DNA from: Solen grandis
Lineage: Eukaryota > Mollusca > Bivalvia > Adapedonta > Solenidae
Assembly: GCA_021229015.1 (NCBI GenBank)
Contig: CM037788.1
Coordinates: 43,444,696 to 43,508,695, forward strand
Length of the DNA: 64,000 nucleotides
Direction of reading: 5' to 3'
The notes under the pieces were generated by a model that saw nothing but the letters and a program-made list of their open reading frames with translations, was not told the DNA's origin and searched no databases. This document shows positions 37,701 through 49,651 of this stretch, piece by piece. Position numbers and translations under genes: made by a program. The first letter of the stretch is position 1. Each line of letters opens with the position of its first letter.

Positions 37701-38979
37701 AAATATATAGTAGTTCTCTTAAATTTTTCAGGCCAAATGTTATATATATTCTCTAGAACATGCACATGTATATTAAAGTTAGTTTCACTGTCTGTTTCCT
37801 CCACAGAGCACTTAACCTTTTTATCTATGTTAATTTTGACTTCCTGGAATGAAATGCTTCACAGATAATTATTTGTATGTCATAAAACCATTCTACATTC
37901 TCCATTACTTTGATCCTCATTAAGGCTGCACATCTTTTTAAAGAAAGATATTACTTCTTAAGTCATAACATGATAATGATATAAAGTAATAAAACAGCAA
38001 GGATTGTTGGTGTTTTTTTTTTACAATCTTAGTATTAGGTTGGATTTCATTTTGAGCTAAAATGTTTTTTTGTTTTGTTTTTTTTTTGTGTGTGTGTGTG
38101 AAACCCAAAAGACTTGTTTGTTAAATTAATGTGTTCTAATCAACATGGCTTTTTACACAATTTTTATTTCTCAGACCTCATTGTAGAAATATTTTTTGGC
38201 AGTAATTTCTGATGAGAGGTTTTTGCCTCATTAGAAAGGGGGAAATGTTTGCTTTTTCCTGGTAATAGGTCAGACAGTCAATGTATAATTGGCAAATATA
38301 TGCGCTATCAAGTTTGTATAAGCATTTCAACACATGAGTCAGTGGGGATTTCCTGCATTCTAATTTGAATCATGGGATGTTATATGCAGAATTAAGTTTT
38401 AAAAATTAAATATTTTATAATTTATGTTTCATCTTTTCTTTCATGTAAGATATTAAGACTATATTGCTCAATATTAAGCCAGAATCAGTGGAAGGAAAGA
38501 GCTCGATTAATGTAGAACTAATTCCAGTTGGAGTAACAGATAATCTTTAATGAAGCAGGCCTTATTCATGAGCTTATCTTTGAGCCAGTCTCTCCTTTGT
38601 CTATTTTAGGAGATCAAACATAAAGCTGATTGCCTTCTTTACTTTAATGTGAAATTTATCACTATTGAGGCTTTTATACCGGTGTTTTGACCTTTGAATA
38701 TTGATCTAGATGTTTCTGTCTGTCTTAGATGTTCTTAAGATAGAAAGCCATGTTACGAAGGTTTCCTTTCACCACGGATGTTGCAGGACAATTAAAGATG
38801 GAGAAACGGAATTTGAGGGTATTTCTTGCCACATGATACATCCACTGGAAGACAGGACTTCTAGTTCTTGGTTTTATAGCAGTTTCATCTCACTATAAAT
38901 AAAAGTCTTACATTTGTTAACTGCATCAAATAAATTAAAGGGACTCCCACTGTTTCCACACTGATAAAAGGCTAGAAAT
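37701..38979. other. No gene recognised
   Basis: A 62-codon frame at 38710-38898 follows a good polypyrimidine-AG (TTTCTGTCTGTCTTAG), so an unknown exon cannot be excluded, but I recognise no family. Confidence 0.45.
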
Positions 38980-39112
38980 AGTCCTCATTTGTGTACCCAT
39001 AATTTGTGATGTTGTTCTACTTTCGATTTGGCGATATCCCCTACGGAGAGGCGTGACAACCAGTGCAAAAATAGCATATTGCGCTGAGCGGCTCATTGAT
39101 GGGGACTCCTTT
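38980..39112 (+). repeat. Dispersed repeat E, copy 2
   Basis: GTGTACCCATAATTTGTGAT, CTACTTTCGATTTGG, GAGGCGTGACAACCAGTGC and AGCATATTGCGCTGAGC, about 80% alike to 7840-7957. Confidence 0.75.
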
Positions 39113-41313
39113 TTCATATGTTTTCAGATTTTGTGGGGAAAAAAAGAACAATGTGTTGTTTAGATGCTATTTTTCAGACATAAGACTCAAAACATATTTC
39201 ATGTTGGGGCTTTTTTTCATTTTGAATCAGAGGCTGTTCATTAAGATGCCTTCCCCTCCGATTTTTTTTTAAAATTAATGCAGTTTTCCCCAAATTTTAA
39301 TCTTACTCAAGGATTTTTCTTTCCCCAATAAAAAAATGGTGTTATTTTCCAAAAAATATGATATTAAGGCCCCTTTCCCAACATCTGAGAAGAAGGCCTG
39401 CATCTTAAAATTTTTTGTCAAGATATTCTTACCTGCCTTTCACTTCTTTCCATTAAACTTGAAGAAGATTGAAGTTCTGTTGTTTTTTTTGCTTCACTGA
39501 ACCACATTTTGTCAGGAATTTACGCAACAATGAAACAAGACATTATTGGGTCACCCCTATTATTTCTGTTACTTCCATTTGTTGATGTAAGTTTCTGCTG
39601 GTACGACCTCATTTTGAAAGAAATATGTGTGGCATATTAAAGGTAATTAGGCTACATTCTAGCAGCTGGTAAAACTCATCATTTTGACATTATCTTAACT
39701 CGGTTAAGGATGACAGCAGCTTGAGTTGACTGACACATGAAAAAAAAAATTCATTGGGATGTGCATTATGTGCGAGAAGAAGGGTGTACTAATAGGATTT
39801 TAGATGTAATTAATATTAATGTGAGAGCAATAGGTGGGGTAATCAATCTGTTTTTTTGTCTGATATATGCTGACAACGCATGGTATTGTACAGCAGATGT
39901 ATTGGGGAGTGCTGGGATTTCTGGATTTGTTACTGTCACATTTTTTTGATTTTTTTTTTTGATAAACATTTTTTTTAGTGTTGATATACTGACATGTATG
40001 TTATCAGATCCATTCATAGACTACTTCGGATTTAATTGGACTTCTAATGATGCATGTCTAATTCTGGCATTTTCACCAAATTCCAAATAGTTTAATAATT
40101 TTTCTTCATTATTACGTTATTAAAATCATATTATCAGTGTAAAATTTATTAAGAGAGAATGATTTACTCCTTTTTCATGAAGGCTTATAAATTTCTTCAC
40201 ACCCTGAAAGGATATCATTAATCAAAAGATCCCTGATCAAGGTACATCACTGATAAGGGTTATATCACCAGTATAATTATATTTTATTATAGATTTGTTT
40301 TCTGAAGATTTTGATGGTTTTCATTTTAACAGCCTAATTGCTTATCAGCTCTAGATTGTCACATTAGCCCATAAGTCTTACAAGTTTTATAGCACAATTT
40401 TTTACAACGCTGATATGAAAATGAATATAATTGAAATACTGACATGCACTTAATGGTAGCGACACCAAGGTATTCAGTTAGATGAATTACATAACAGCTG
40501 ATTTTGTAATAATAATAAGTCTTGATGATCAAGATGAAAATACTGGTATTAGATAGATGTTGTATCTATATACAGCATGGAAGATGATGTGGCTTCTCGT
40601 TTTTGTTTACATATTTCAACAACAAACTTCAGGTATGATGATTAATTTGAGACAGGAAAAATGACAAAAATTCAAGAGTGCCATTTTTTTCCATTTACTC
40701 TGAAAATTGTCATTACATTAATGATTTTGTTTTTATTTTTGCATTGTGTGGTATCTAGGCAAGCAATTTTCTCAAACATATGCAAGGGATGAACAAAAAT
40801 AAATGTACTGGTAGACTTTTGCTACATGGGGTGTTTGTAAATAAAACATTTACTTTCATAAATGACAAAACATTATAATTACAAAGTAATCTAAAATGAT
40901 GATTAGCTTTTATGAGTTCTTTAAGTGCACCAATAATTTTGATAACCAAAGTGATTTATAGGTGGCGCACTTGATTTTAATGATATTTGGTTTATAATTA
41001 TAATAATTTATGTGTTGAATTAAATAAAATATAGACATGGGAAAAGGGCCAAACTTAGGCATGTCACAGTTTTATGTGTACATTAAGTCATTTAAGAATC
41101 TAACATCATTTGAGAATTTTGTTTTGATAAAAAGCAACATTTGTCATGCCTTTTTCACCAACATAAGCATCATAAAAATGTTGTAATCAAATATGCTTGA
41201 AAATTAATGTAATCATTAAGGTCTGCCACAATCCTGTAAAAACTCTAATGCTCAAAAAGATTGAAAAGATGCAGAGAAATTCTGCCATAGGCAGGGTGCT
41301 TGTTTTAAAGTAA
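39113..41313. other. No gene recognised
   Basis: AT-rich. 39190-39410 is low-complexity with CCCTTTCCC-type text resembling 14440-14480. Confidence 0.55.
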
Positions 41314-41457
41314 AGTCCCTGTAATGGTTCTGCTTCATCTTGGACAACTTAACCTCTACCAAGCTAACCAAGGTACCCTAATGAAACATTCGGAAACCTT
41401 GGTAATCTCTGTGAAAGGCCATGAGGTTCGAAATGTAGTGGAACCATTAAAGGGACT
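41314..41457 (+). mobile_element. Family D inverted-repeat element D2
   Basis: AGTCCCTGTAATGGTTC (41314-41330) mirrors GAACCATTAAAGGGACT (41441-41457), one mismatch in 17. Non-coding; the frame across it is incidental. Confidence 0.8.
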
Positions 41458-42149
41458 TACCTTAAATGGCATTGGAGGTTTTTTGATGGCCAGGAGAGAA
41501 GGAATAAATGAACATTTGATCACTTTGGCATATCTGGTAGCCCTTAAAGACCATTTTGCTTTGATTGTAGTTTTTCTGTATTATCATTATAATTTTTTAT
41601 TTGGTTAGGATATGCTGGAGAAATGCAATTTACATTCTTGTAATTTATTTGTAAAATTTTAAATTATATGAAAGTTAAGTATTTCGAAAGTCTACCCTAT
41701 TTTGGATCATCCTCTGTATATTAGATTTTGTGAAGCAATTTGAAATAACCTGTACATGACTGTTTTCCAAATAGAGGGAAACTGTCTCATAGATTCAGAT
41801 TTTCGGCAATTTGGGAAAATTGTTTCTCAATAAGGCAAAAGAAAAAGGATAAAATAAATAGATATGCAAACCATGAGGGGGATGGCCATGCATGTTGGAG
41901 AATACTAATTACCTTAGAAAGATATTCTCAGGGATCAGGATAAGTTTAAGACTAAAGTAATTTACAAAAAGCTCAATTTTGTATCCTGTAGGGTCTAATT
42001 CATCTGTCTTATGAGTCTATATTTGGACTCAGATTCAAGAAATGCTAATTTTTTGAAATTGTGTGGAGCAGAATGTACCAACATACCATTGAAAATGGAT
42101 TTATTTGCTGAAAATGAGGACAGGAGGCATTAAATCCCAGAACATGATT
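41458..42149. other. No gene recognised
   Basis: AT-rich; nothing recognised. It may be intronic if the MOCOS gene extends upstream. Confidence 0.55.
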
Positions 42150-42620
42150 TACCCTGTACCTCGTATAGACCCATTTTGATCCAAGTAGAGCTAAATCAGA
42201 TACGGTAGGGTCTTATAAGGGTCTCCTCTTTTTGCTCATACAATATTGTGGATCTGATTCTACACAGTTTGTGATGCGAAATTTTTTTTTGGATAACCCA
42301 AGTCGTAAAAAATGGACCTGTTAAAGCTCCCTTGTGTGACACTTAGCATATAAGGGTAGTTCCAGACTGGTTGGCCCGGTGTCAGGATAATGTGACTGGG
42401 TGTGGTATCATGCCACATGTCTATGGAGTGATACTGCAGTGTGGCAGCAAAATATCTGTCTCAAGTAGACATCATCTCCAAATGAATGAAATACCGTCGG
42501 TTAGACTTAAAACCAAATTAACAAACAAACAAATTTGGATAATCCTTGAATTTATTTACGACAGTAATTAAAGTTCTGTTAATTAATATTCCTCAACATG
42601 AATATTCACATGTTAAAGGG
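42150..42620 (+). mobile_element. Family A element, copy A6, interrupted by a SINE
   Basis: The left part runs CCCTGTACCTCGTATAGACC to GATTCTACACAGTTTGTGAT; the right part, after the SINE at 42297-42533, runs AATTAATATTCCTCAACATG to ATATTCACATGTTAAAGGGC. Confidence 0.75.
42297..42533 (+). mobile_element. 5'-truncated SINE with a perfect 9-bp target duplication
   Basis: TTTGGATAA occurs immediately before (42288-42296) and after (42534-42542). The copy starts inside the body (AAGTCGTAAAAAATGG), lacks the tRNA head, and ends in an AACAAACAAACAAA tail. Truncation, tail and target duplication are the marks of LINE-driven insertion. It interrupts family A copy A6. Confidence 0.9.
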
Positions 42621-43009
42621 CTATGCTAACTAGATGTATCTTTCTTTATAAAAAAAACAACAACAAAAGATATTTCAAAACTTGAAAATTTTGACATAAA
42701 GTTTGAAATATGAACTTAATGATCAAAGAATTAGGACCAAGGAATCACTTTTCACAAATCTGACATGCTCAATATCAGGTCATGTATAAAGGCTACTTTG
42801 GGACTTTTTAAGAGCCTAATGGAAGAACCTTGTGAACTCCAGTCTCCGCTTGTATTCAATCATCTTTGCTGGATGCAAAATGCCAGTCCTGTTGGGCACA
42901 TGTTAAGAGCATCTGCCATAGGAGTGGGAGGTTTAGATATAATTATAGCCAAAAAAAAAAAAAGTCATTATGAGATGGAAATGGGGTAACACCTTTGTTT
43001 TGGCATGGT
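42621..43009. other. No gene recognised
   Basis: A 74-codon frame at 42765-42989 ends in a poly-A run and has no motif. Confidence 0.55.
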
Positions 43010-43262
43010 ATCTGACCCTTTATCTCGTATACATTTAGACACATTTTTACACCATTGCAAACAGAGCAGACCCTGATCACATTGCTCCTTGGTTTTTCAA
43101 GTTCACCTCTGGTTGCTGATCATACATTATTGGAGATCAGATCCTTTACAAACTGCATGGCAAAGAAAAATCCATTGTTTCATAGACCATTTGAAGTTCA
43201 GTAATTTGATATTCATTAAGTCATAAATGTGTTCATGAATATTCATGAGGTAAAGGATGTAG
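43010..43262 (+). mobile_element. Family A element, copy A7
   Basis: CTGACCCTTTATCTCGTATA at the left; CTGATCATACATTATTGGAG in the middle; ATGAATATTCATGAGGTAAA at the right (43235). The inverted ends CCTTTATCTC/GAGGTAAAGG are still visible. Confidence 0.75.
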
Positions 43263-43289
43263 GGTAGCTCTAGGAGAGGTTGTTCTAGT

Positions 43290-43395
43290 GTCAGCCACTT
43301 GTCCAAGTCTTGATATTGCTGTAAGGAATTCCATTAGCTGTGTCATGCAGTCTCCAAATGACTGAAATATAGTTTATGGGCAAGCAAACACAATT
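43290..43395 (+). mobile_element. SINE 3' end, degraded
   Basis: Weak forward match: AGTGTCAGCCACTTG, then GCAGTCTCCAAATGACTGAA and a GGGCAAGCAAACAC tail. Confidence 0.45.
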
Positions 43396-43716
43396 TTCTA
43401 ACTGTTTATAATGTTTAGTTCTGCAGTTCTGCATTTTAGTGACCCATTTTATATTGTGAATGCAATTTGATTTAATGTTGATTAATTTTGACAAATTGTC
43501 AATGCTGTAGGGTGAGGATTTAGACTCCAAAAATTGGCAAAATATTGAATTCCCCTAGGTCCGCCCACCGCTTACACCCTGGGGCAAAACATTAATAGGT
43601 GTATAACTCTCAAGATAATTTCATGTGAACATTGCCAATTTTCTACATATAATGAATGTATCCTCATATGTTAGAGGAGGTTCATCAGCCTAACAGAATA
43701 TGTTATGTTTCCGTAG

Positions 43717-43840
43717 GAGCGTTGCTGGTACGGAAGGAGAGCGGTCATGTGCTAAGAAAGAGTTACTATGGTGGTGGAACAGTTGCTGTAAGCCTCCCTG
43801 GAAAACCTTACCATGTACTGCGTACTGATCTGGATAAGAG
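43717..43840 (+). CDS. MOCOS: Molybdenum cofactor sulfurase, single internal exon
   Basis: The 124-nt exon is flanked by TTTCCGTAG (acceptor) and AG|GTAAAT (donor). It starts in phase 1 and ends in phase 2. It encodes GALLVRKESGHVLRK, SYYGGGTVAVSLPG and then KPYHVLRTDLDKR. This matches the segment of animal MOCOS between the PLP-lysine region (SFYK..GxPTGLGALLV) and FEDGT: GALLV, a charged stretch, LLRK(T/S)Y(F/Y)GGGT, then a variable loop ending in R. MOCOS transfers sulfur from cysteine to the molybdenum cofactor of xanthine dehydrogenase and aldehyde oxidase. The preceding PLP-lysine exon and the following FEDGT exon were not found by eye in the 6.6 kb upstream (to the N gap) or the 20 kb downstream, which includes a 3.2-kb satellite. 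The gene therefore has long introns or is broken by the assembly. An isolated relic exon is possible, but the frame and splice sites are clean. Confidence 0.85.
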
Positions 43841-43904
43841 GTAAATTGTCAAAAATAAAAATATATATCTGGTACTATTTTTTTGCTTGTCTGTTTTTCA
43901 AAGA

Positions 43905-44335
43905 AAAAAGTTAGGTATTGTCATCAATTTAGTGTTTTTGGTGTCATCGTGAAAAACTTTAACCTTGACCATAACTTCTAAACTATGAAAGCTTCTGTCA
44001 TCAAACTTCACATAATTGTTCACTATTGCAAGGGCTATGTTCAAATAAAGGGCTATAACTCTTAGATTGATTTTGACCAATTTCATCTCCCTTTTTTAAA
44101 AAAAGAATAGAAAAAATACAGTGATTAACTTGAACTTTAGCCATGATTTCTAAAATATTAAACTGTCTGTCATAAAACTTCCTTTACTTGTGCACTATCA
44201 CAAAGGCTATACTCTTTTCAAGGGCCATAACTTTTAGGTCCATTTTCACCTTACTTATCTCCCCCTTTAATAAAAAAACAACAGACAAGCATTTGCATCG
44301 GTATGAAATGCTCTTGTCTTTCATCTGATTTTTAC
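43905..44335. repeat. Two ~175-bp tandem repeats after the MOCOS exon
   Basis: TTTAACCTTGACCATAACTT/ TGAACTTTAGCCATGATTTC, CTAAACTATGAAAG/CTAAAATATTAAAC and GGGCTATAACTCTTAG/GGGCCATAACTTTTAG align pairwise. A closing hairpin follows: ACAAGCATTTGCATCGGT / ATGAAATGCTCTTGT. Confidence 0.7.
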
Positions 44336-44404
44336 ATCAGGAAGAATGCATGACAGTATTGGCATAGCAAGAAAGTTTTCATTTTTGCAGGATTTATTAA
44401 AAAA

Positions 44405-47400
44405 AACAATGGGATGAAACTTATCAGCTAAACAATAGGGAGAGACTTATCAGCATAACGATGGGGAGTGACTTATCTTAACAATAGTTAAAGACTTATC
44501 AGAATAACAATAGGGAAAGACTTATAAGCTTAACAATTGGGAGAGACTTATCAGCTTAACAATGGGGAGAAACTTATCAGCTTAACAATGGGAAGAAACT
44601 TATCAGCATATCAATTGGAAGAAACTTATCAGCTTAACAATGTGGAGAAACTTAACAGATTAACAATGGGGAGAAACTTACCAGTGTGACAATGGGAAAA
44701 AAACTTATCAGCTTAACAATGGGGAGAAACTTATCAGCTTAACAATGGGGAGAAACTTATCAGCTTAACAATGGGGAGAAACTTATCAGTTAACAATGGG
44801 AAGAAACTTATCAGCTTAACAATGTGGAGAAACTTATCAGCTTAACAATGGGGAGTGACTTATCAGCTTAACAATGTGGAGAAACTTATCAGATTAACAA
44901 TGGGGAGTGACTTATCAGCTTAACAATGGGAAGAAACTTATCAGTGTAACAATGGGAAGAAACTTATCAGTGTAACAATGGGAAGAAACTTATCAGCTTA
45001 ACAATGTGGAGAAACTTATCAGCTTAACAATGGGGAGTGACTTATCAGCTTAACAATGGGAAGAAACTTATCAGCTTAACAATGGGGAGAAACTTATCAG
45101 CTTAACAATGTGGAGAAACTTATCAGCTTAACAATGGGAAGAAACTTATCAGCTTAACAATGGGAAGAAACTTATCAGTATAACAATGGGAAGAAACGTA
45201 TCAGTGTAACAATGGGAAGAAACTTATCAGTGTAAGAATGGGAAGAAACTTATCAGTGTAACAATGGGAAGAAACTTATCAGCTTAACAATGTGGAGAAA
45301 CTTATCAGTGTAACAATGGGAAGAAACTTATCAGTGTAACAATGGGAAGAAACTTATCAGTGTAACAATGGGAAGAAACTTATCAGTGTAACAATGGGAA
45401 GAAACTTATCAGTGTAACAATGGGAAGAAACTTATCAGTGTAACAATGGGAAGAAACTTATCAGCTTAACAATGTGGAGAAACTTATCAGCTTAACAATG
45501 TGGAGAAACTTATCAGCTTAACAATGGGGAGAAACTTATCAGCTTAACAATGTGGAGAAACTTATCAGCTTAACAATGGGGAGAAACTTATCAGCATATC
45601 AATTGGAAGAAACTTATCAGCTTAACAATGGGAGAAACTTACAGATTAACAATGGGGAGAAACTTATCAGTGTACAATGGGAAAAAACTTATCAGCTTAA
45701 CAATGGGGAGAAACTTATCAGCTTAACAATGCGGAGAAACTTATCAGATTAACAATGGGGAGTGACTTATCAGCTTAACAATGGGGAAGAAACTTATCAG
45801 TTAACAATGCGGAGAAACTTATCAGTTAACAATGGGGAGAAACTTATCAGCTTAACAATGGGGAGAAACTTATCAGTTTAACAATGGGAGAAACTTATCA
45901 GATTAACAATGGGGAGGACTTATCAGCTTAACAATGGGAGAAACTTATCAGTTACAATGGGAGAAACTTATCAGATTAACAATGGGGAGTGACTTATCAG
46001 CTTAACAATGGGGAGAAACTTATCAGTGTAACAATGCGGAGAAACTTATCAGATTAACAATGGGGAGTGACTTATCAGCTTAACAATGGGAAGAAACTTA
46101 TCAGCTTAACAATGGGGAGAAACTTATCAGTAACAATGCGGAGAAACTTATCAGATTAACAATGGGGAGAACTTATCAGCTTACAATGGAAGAAACTTAT
46201 CAGCTTAACAATGGGGAGAAACTTATCAGTGTAACAATGCGGAGAAACTTATCAGATTAACAATGGGAAGAAACTTATCAGATTAACAATGGGGAGTGAC
46301 TTATCAGCTTAACAATGGGAAGAAACTTATCAGCTTAACAATGGGAGAAACTTATCAGCTTAACAATGGGAAGAAACTTATCAGCTTAACAATGGGAAGA
46401 AACTTATCAGTGTAACAATGGGAAGAAACTTATCAGTAACAATGGGAGAAACTTATCAGCTAACAATTGGAGAAACTTATCAGTTAACAATGGGGAAGAA
46501 ACTTATCAGCTTAACAATGCGGAAGAAACTTATCAGATTAACAATGGGGAGTGACTTATCAGCTTAACAATGGGAAGAAACTTATCAGTGTAACAATGGG
46601 GAGAAACTTATCAGCTTAACAATGGGAAGAAACTTATCAGCTTAACAATGGGGAGAAACTTATCAGCTTAACAATGGGGAGAAACTTATCAGCATATCAA
46701 TTGGAAGAAACTTATCAGCTTAACAATGGGGAGAAACTTATCAGCATATCAATTGGAAGAAACTTATCAGCTTAATAATGGGGAGAAACTTATCAGCATA
46801 TCAATTGGAAGAAACTTATCAGCTTAACAATGGGGAGAAACTTATCAGCATATCAATTGGAAGAAACTTATCAGCTAAACAATGGGGAGAAACTTATCAG
46901 CATATCAATTGGAAGAAACTTATCAGCTTAACAATGGGGAGAAACTTATCAGCATATCAATTGGAAGAAACTTATCAGCTTAACAATGAGGTGAAACTTA
47001 TCAGCATATCAATTAGAAGAAACTTATCAGTTTAACAATGGAAAGAAACTTATCAGCATATCAATTGGAAGAAACTTATCAGCTTAACAATGGGGAGAAA
47101 CTTATCAGCATATCAATTGGAAGAAACTTATCAGCTTAACAATGGGGAGAAACTTATCAGCATATCAATTGGAAGAAACTTATCAGCTTAATAATGGGGA
47201 GAAACTTATCAGCATATCAATTGGAAGAAACTTATCAGCTTAACAATGGGGAGAAACTTATCAGCATATCAATTGGAAGAAACTTATCAGCATATCAATT
47301 GGGAGAAACTTATCAGCATATCAATTGGGAGAAACTTATCAGCTTAACAATGGGGAGAAACTTATCAGCATATCATTTGGAAGAAACATATCAGCTTAAC

Positions 47401-47620
47401 AATGGAAGAAACTTATCAGCTTACCAAAAGAAACTTATCAGTTTAACAATGGAAAGAAACTTATCAGCATATCAATTGGGAGAAACTTATCAGTTTAACC
47501 ATGGAAAGAAACTTATCAGCAAAAATCGATGGAAAGAAACTGATCACAATGACAATGGGAAGAAACTTATCAGCTTACCAATGGGGGGAGGGGGAACTTA
47601 TCAGCTTATTGATATATTAT
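44405..47620. repeat. 26-bp satellite array, about 120 copies
   Basis: The main unit is AACTTATCAGCTTAACAATG plus GGGAGA. Variants are CAGTGTAAC, GATTAAC, GGGAGTGAC, TGTGGAG and GCGGAG, and a CAGCATATCAATTGGAAG form. From about 46660 to 47340 the last two alternate as a 52-bp dimer. All three forward frames stay open over long stretches because 26 is not a multiple of 3 and the unit lacks forward stops; the protein-like frames (up to 159 codons) are artefacts. Confidence 0.96.
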
Positions 47621-49651
47621 TCAGGACACGAATTTGTGCTCTTGTATTTTCATCGAATCACCATTGCTGTTAACAGAGTTACAGGCCTTGAATTTACTAA
47701 AATACGTGGTCATGCGATTCCTTGAGGTCGGACAGGATCTGAAAAAAACTCGACGAGTCGCCATATTCAAGGAATCTTGTATATGTCAAAATTCAATACA
47801 TTTATATTTGTTGATACCTTAATGTTGTCTCTTCATTAATTATTTTGTAATGTTTAGCCATTAATAGTATATTTTAAACGTAGAATATGTTTAACCATTA
47901 CAAAAATGACATGATCATAGCTTTCATTGTGAGAATTAAGTCAGAAATAAGTTCTTTTTTTACCGATAATTTGATTGAAACCTTTTGTTTTAGTTTGTGT
48001 TTATGGCGGCGTTGCGTATGTTTTACATTCTTGTAATAAACACTTAACATTATGCCGTGGTTCTCCAAATTAATGATTACAGAGAAAAGTAACAACACAC
48101 AAACAAAATCGGCTCCTTTAATGACAAATTATTTATCATGCAGACCAGTCACAGTTTGTTACATGATCAGTAGGTGTGAAAATACATTTTACATGACCGT
48201 ATGTACTCTCTGGAGGTTTGGCAATGTGTGAAAACAAATACAAAACCATCTCGACGAAGGTGTTAATTACAGGGACAGGTGGTCATAGGGCCGGAGTATG
48301 GTTGTCAAGGTGATGATACAGATAGGTTTTGATATCGACTTCAAAGCATGAATAGAAATTATATAGGATAAATATACTATCTAGGGAAAGAGGACGGAGC
48401 TTGAGGATTCCAAAATCGCATGTTTGAAGAATCGGCCATAAATTTATATAGAATAGAAGGGCTAAATCAAAGGACAGGGCTTGTAGCTGGAGCAATCGCC
48501 GGTATTCAATGAATCGCCACATTGAGGATTCATGTGACCGCTGTATGGAATTTTATGTTTGAGACACACGTAATTTCGAAAGTATTTTACTACAAATTTG
48601 AAACTTATGTATATATTATTCGTGTACACCTTGACTTTTTAACTGAAAGCAGACAGAGACAGAGTTACGGGCCTTGAAATTGTGAAAATAATTTTAAGTT
48701 TGTAACATAATTCGGTACGTAAATTTGTTAGTCGCCAATGGCAACTTTTTACCCATGTAACTAATAAAGTGAAAGGTGGGGTCATCAGTCTTGTGTACAC
48801 ATTTCTAGTTGATTTTTAATTTCAGATGTTGCATTAGCAGTTCACTAGATTATGATAAATGAACTTTTTGTGGAATGTTAATGACTGTGATGAGGTTTGT
48901 GGAACAGATTTCATGCTTCTCACAAATAGCTTGCACTTTATTGGGCCTTCTCTATTCATTGTTAACTGTTTGCGGAATATTGTTTGTTGCATAATGATAT
49001 TTCGCTTCAGGGGATTGGAACATCTTTGCTTAATCTAACAGAACAATGTTTTGGTTGTGAATAACATTTTGAGTGCTTCAACACATTTTATAATCTTGCT
49101 AGCAGATTTTTTTTCTTCCTAGTACTGATGCTTTTTCTTTTTCTTATGCCGCCTTGAATGTATTATCTTCATTAATTCCAGGATTTAAGGCTTTGATCCT
49201 GCATGTCATTATAATTTTTGAGCAGCAGATGTTATCATTAATAATACGTACTAGTCGTATTTACCCGAGAAATTGCATATAAAGTAATGAAAGGAACTAT
49301 TGAAGAAATAAAATGTTAAGTACAAAGTTCTTCTGAGTCCATTCCCACTCATCAAACAGTAAGATACAATTAGTTGCATACCCAATACAGGCATATTAAT
49401 TTTCAAGCATTTACTACAAAGATCATGAAAGTTTTTCAGTCCTTTACGTGAATTTTTCGTTGAAATCATCACTCATTATTTGAGAGATGCATCTTTCACT
49501 ACCCATACATCTTACAAAATGTTTCTAATATTTTCTTCAAATATCAAAGTTTTTTATTCCCCCACTTCAAAGCCATGAGGGGTAAATAAATATCATGTCT
49601 TATCCTCGGTGGTATGTTAGGCTCTTATGCACCTAGTTTGAGTAAAGGTGA
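47621..49651. other. No gene recognised
   Basis: Right flank of the satellite. AGAGTTAC(A/G)GGCCTTGAA occurs at 47677 and 48662, a hint of another low-copy repeat. A minus-strand frame at 48283-48522 has no motif. Confidence 0.55.

Noticed and set aside
47194..47673. 159-codon open frame with repeated MGRNLSAYQLEETYQL-like peptide
   Set aside because: It is the 26-bp satellite read through. The unit has no forward stop and all three frames open in turn, so this is not a repeat protein gene.
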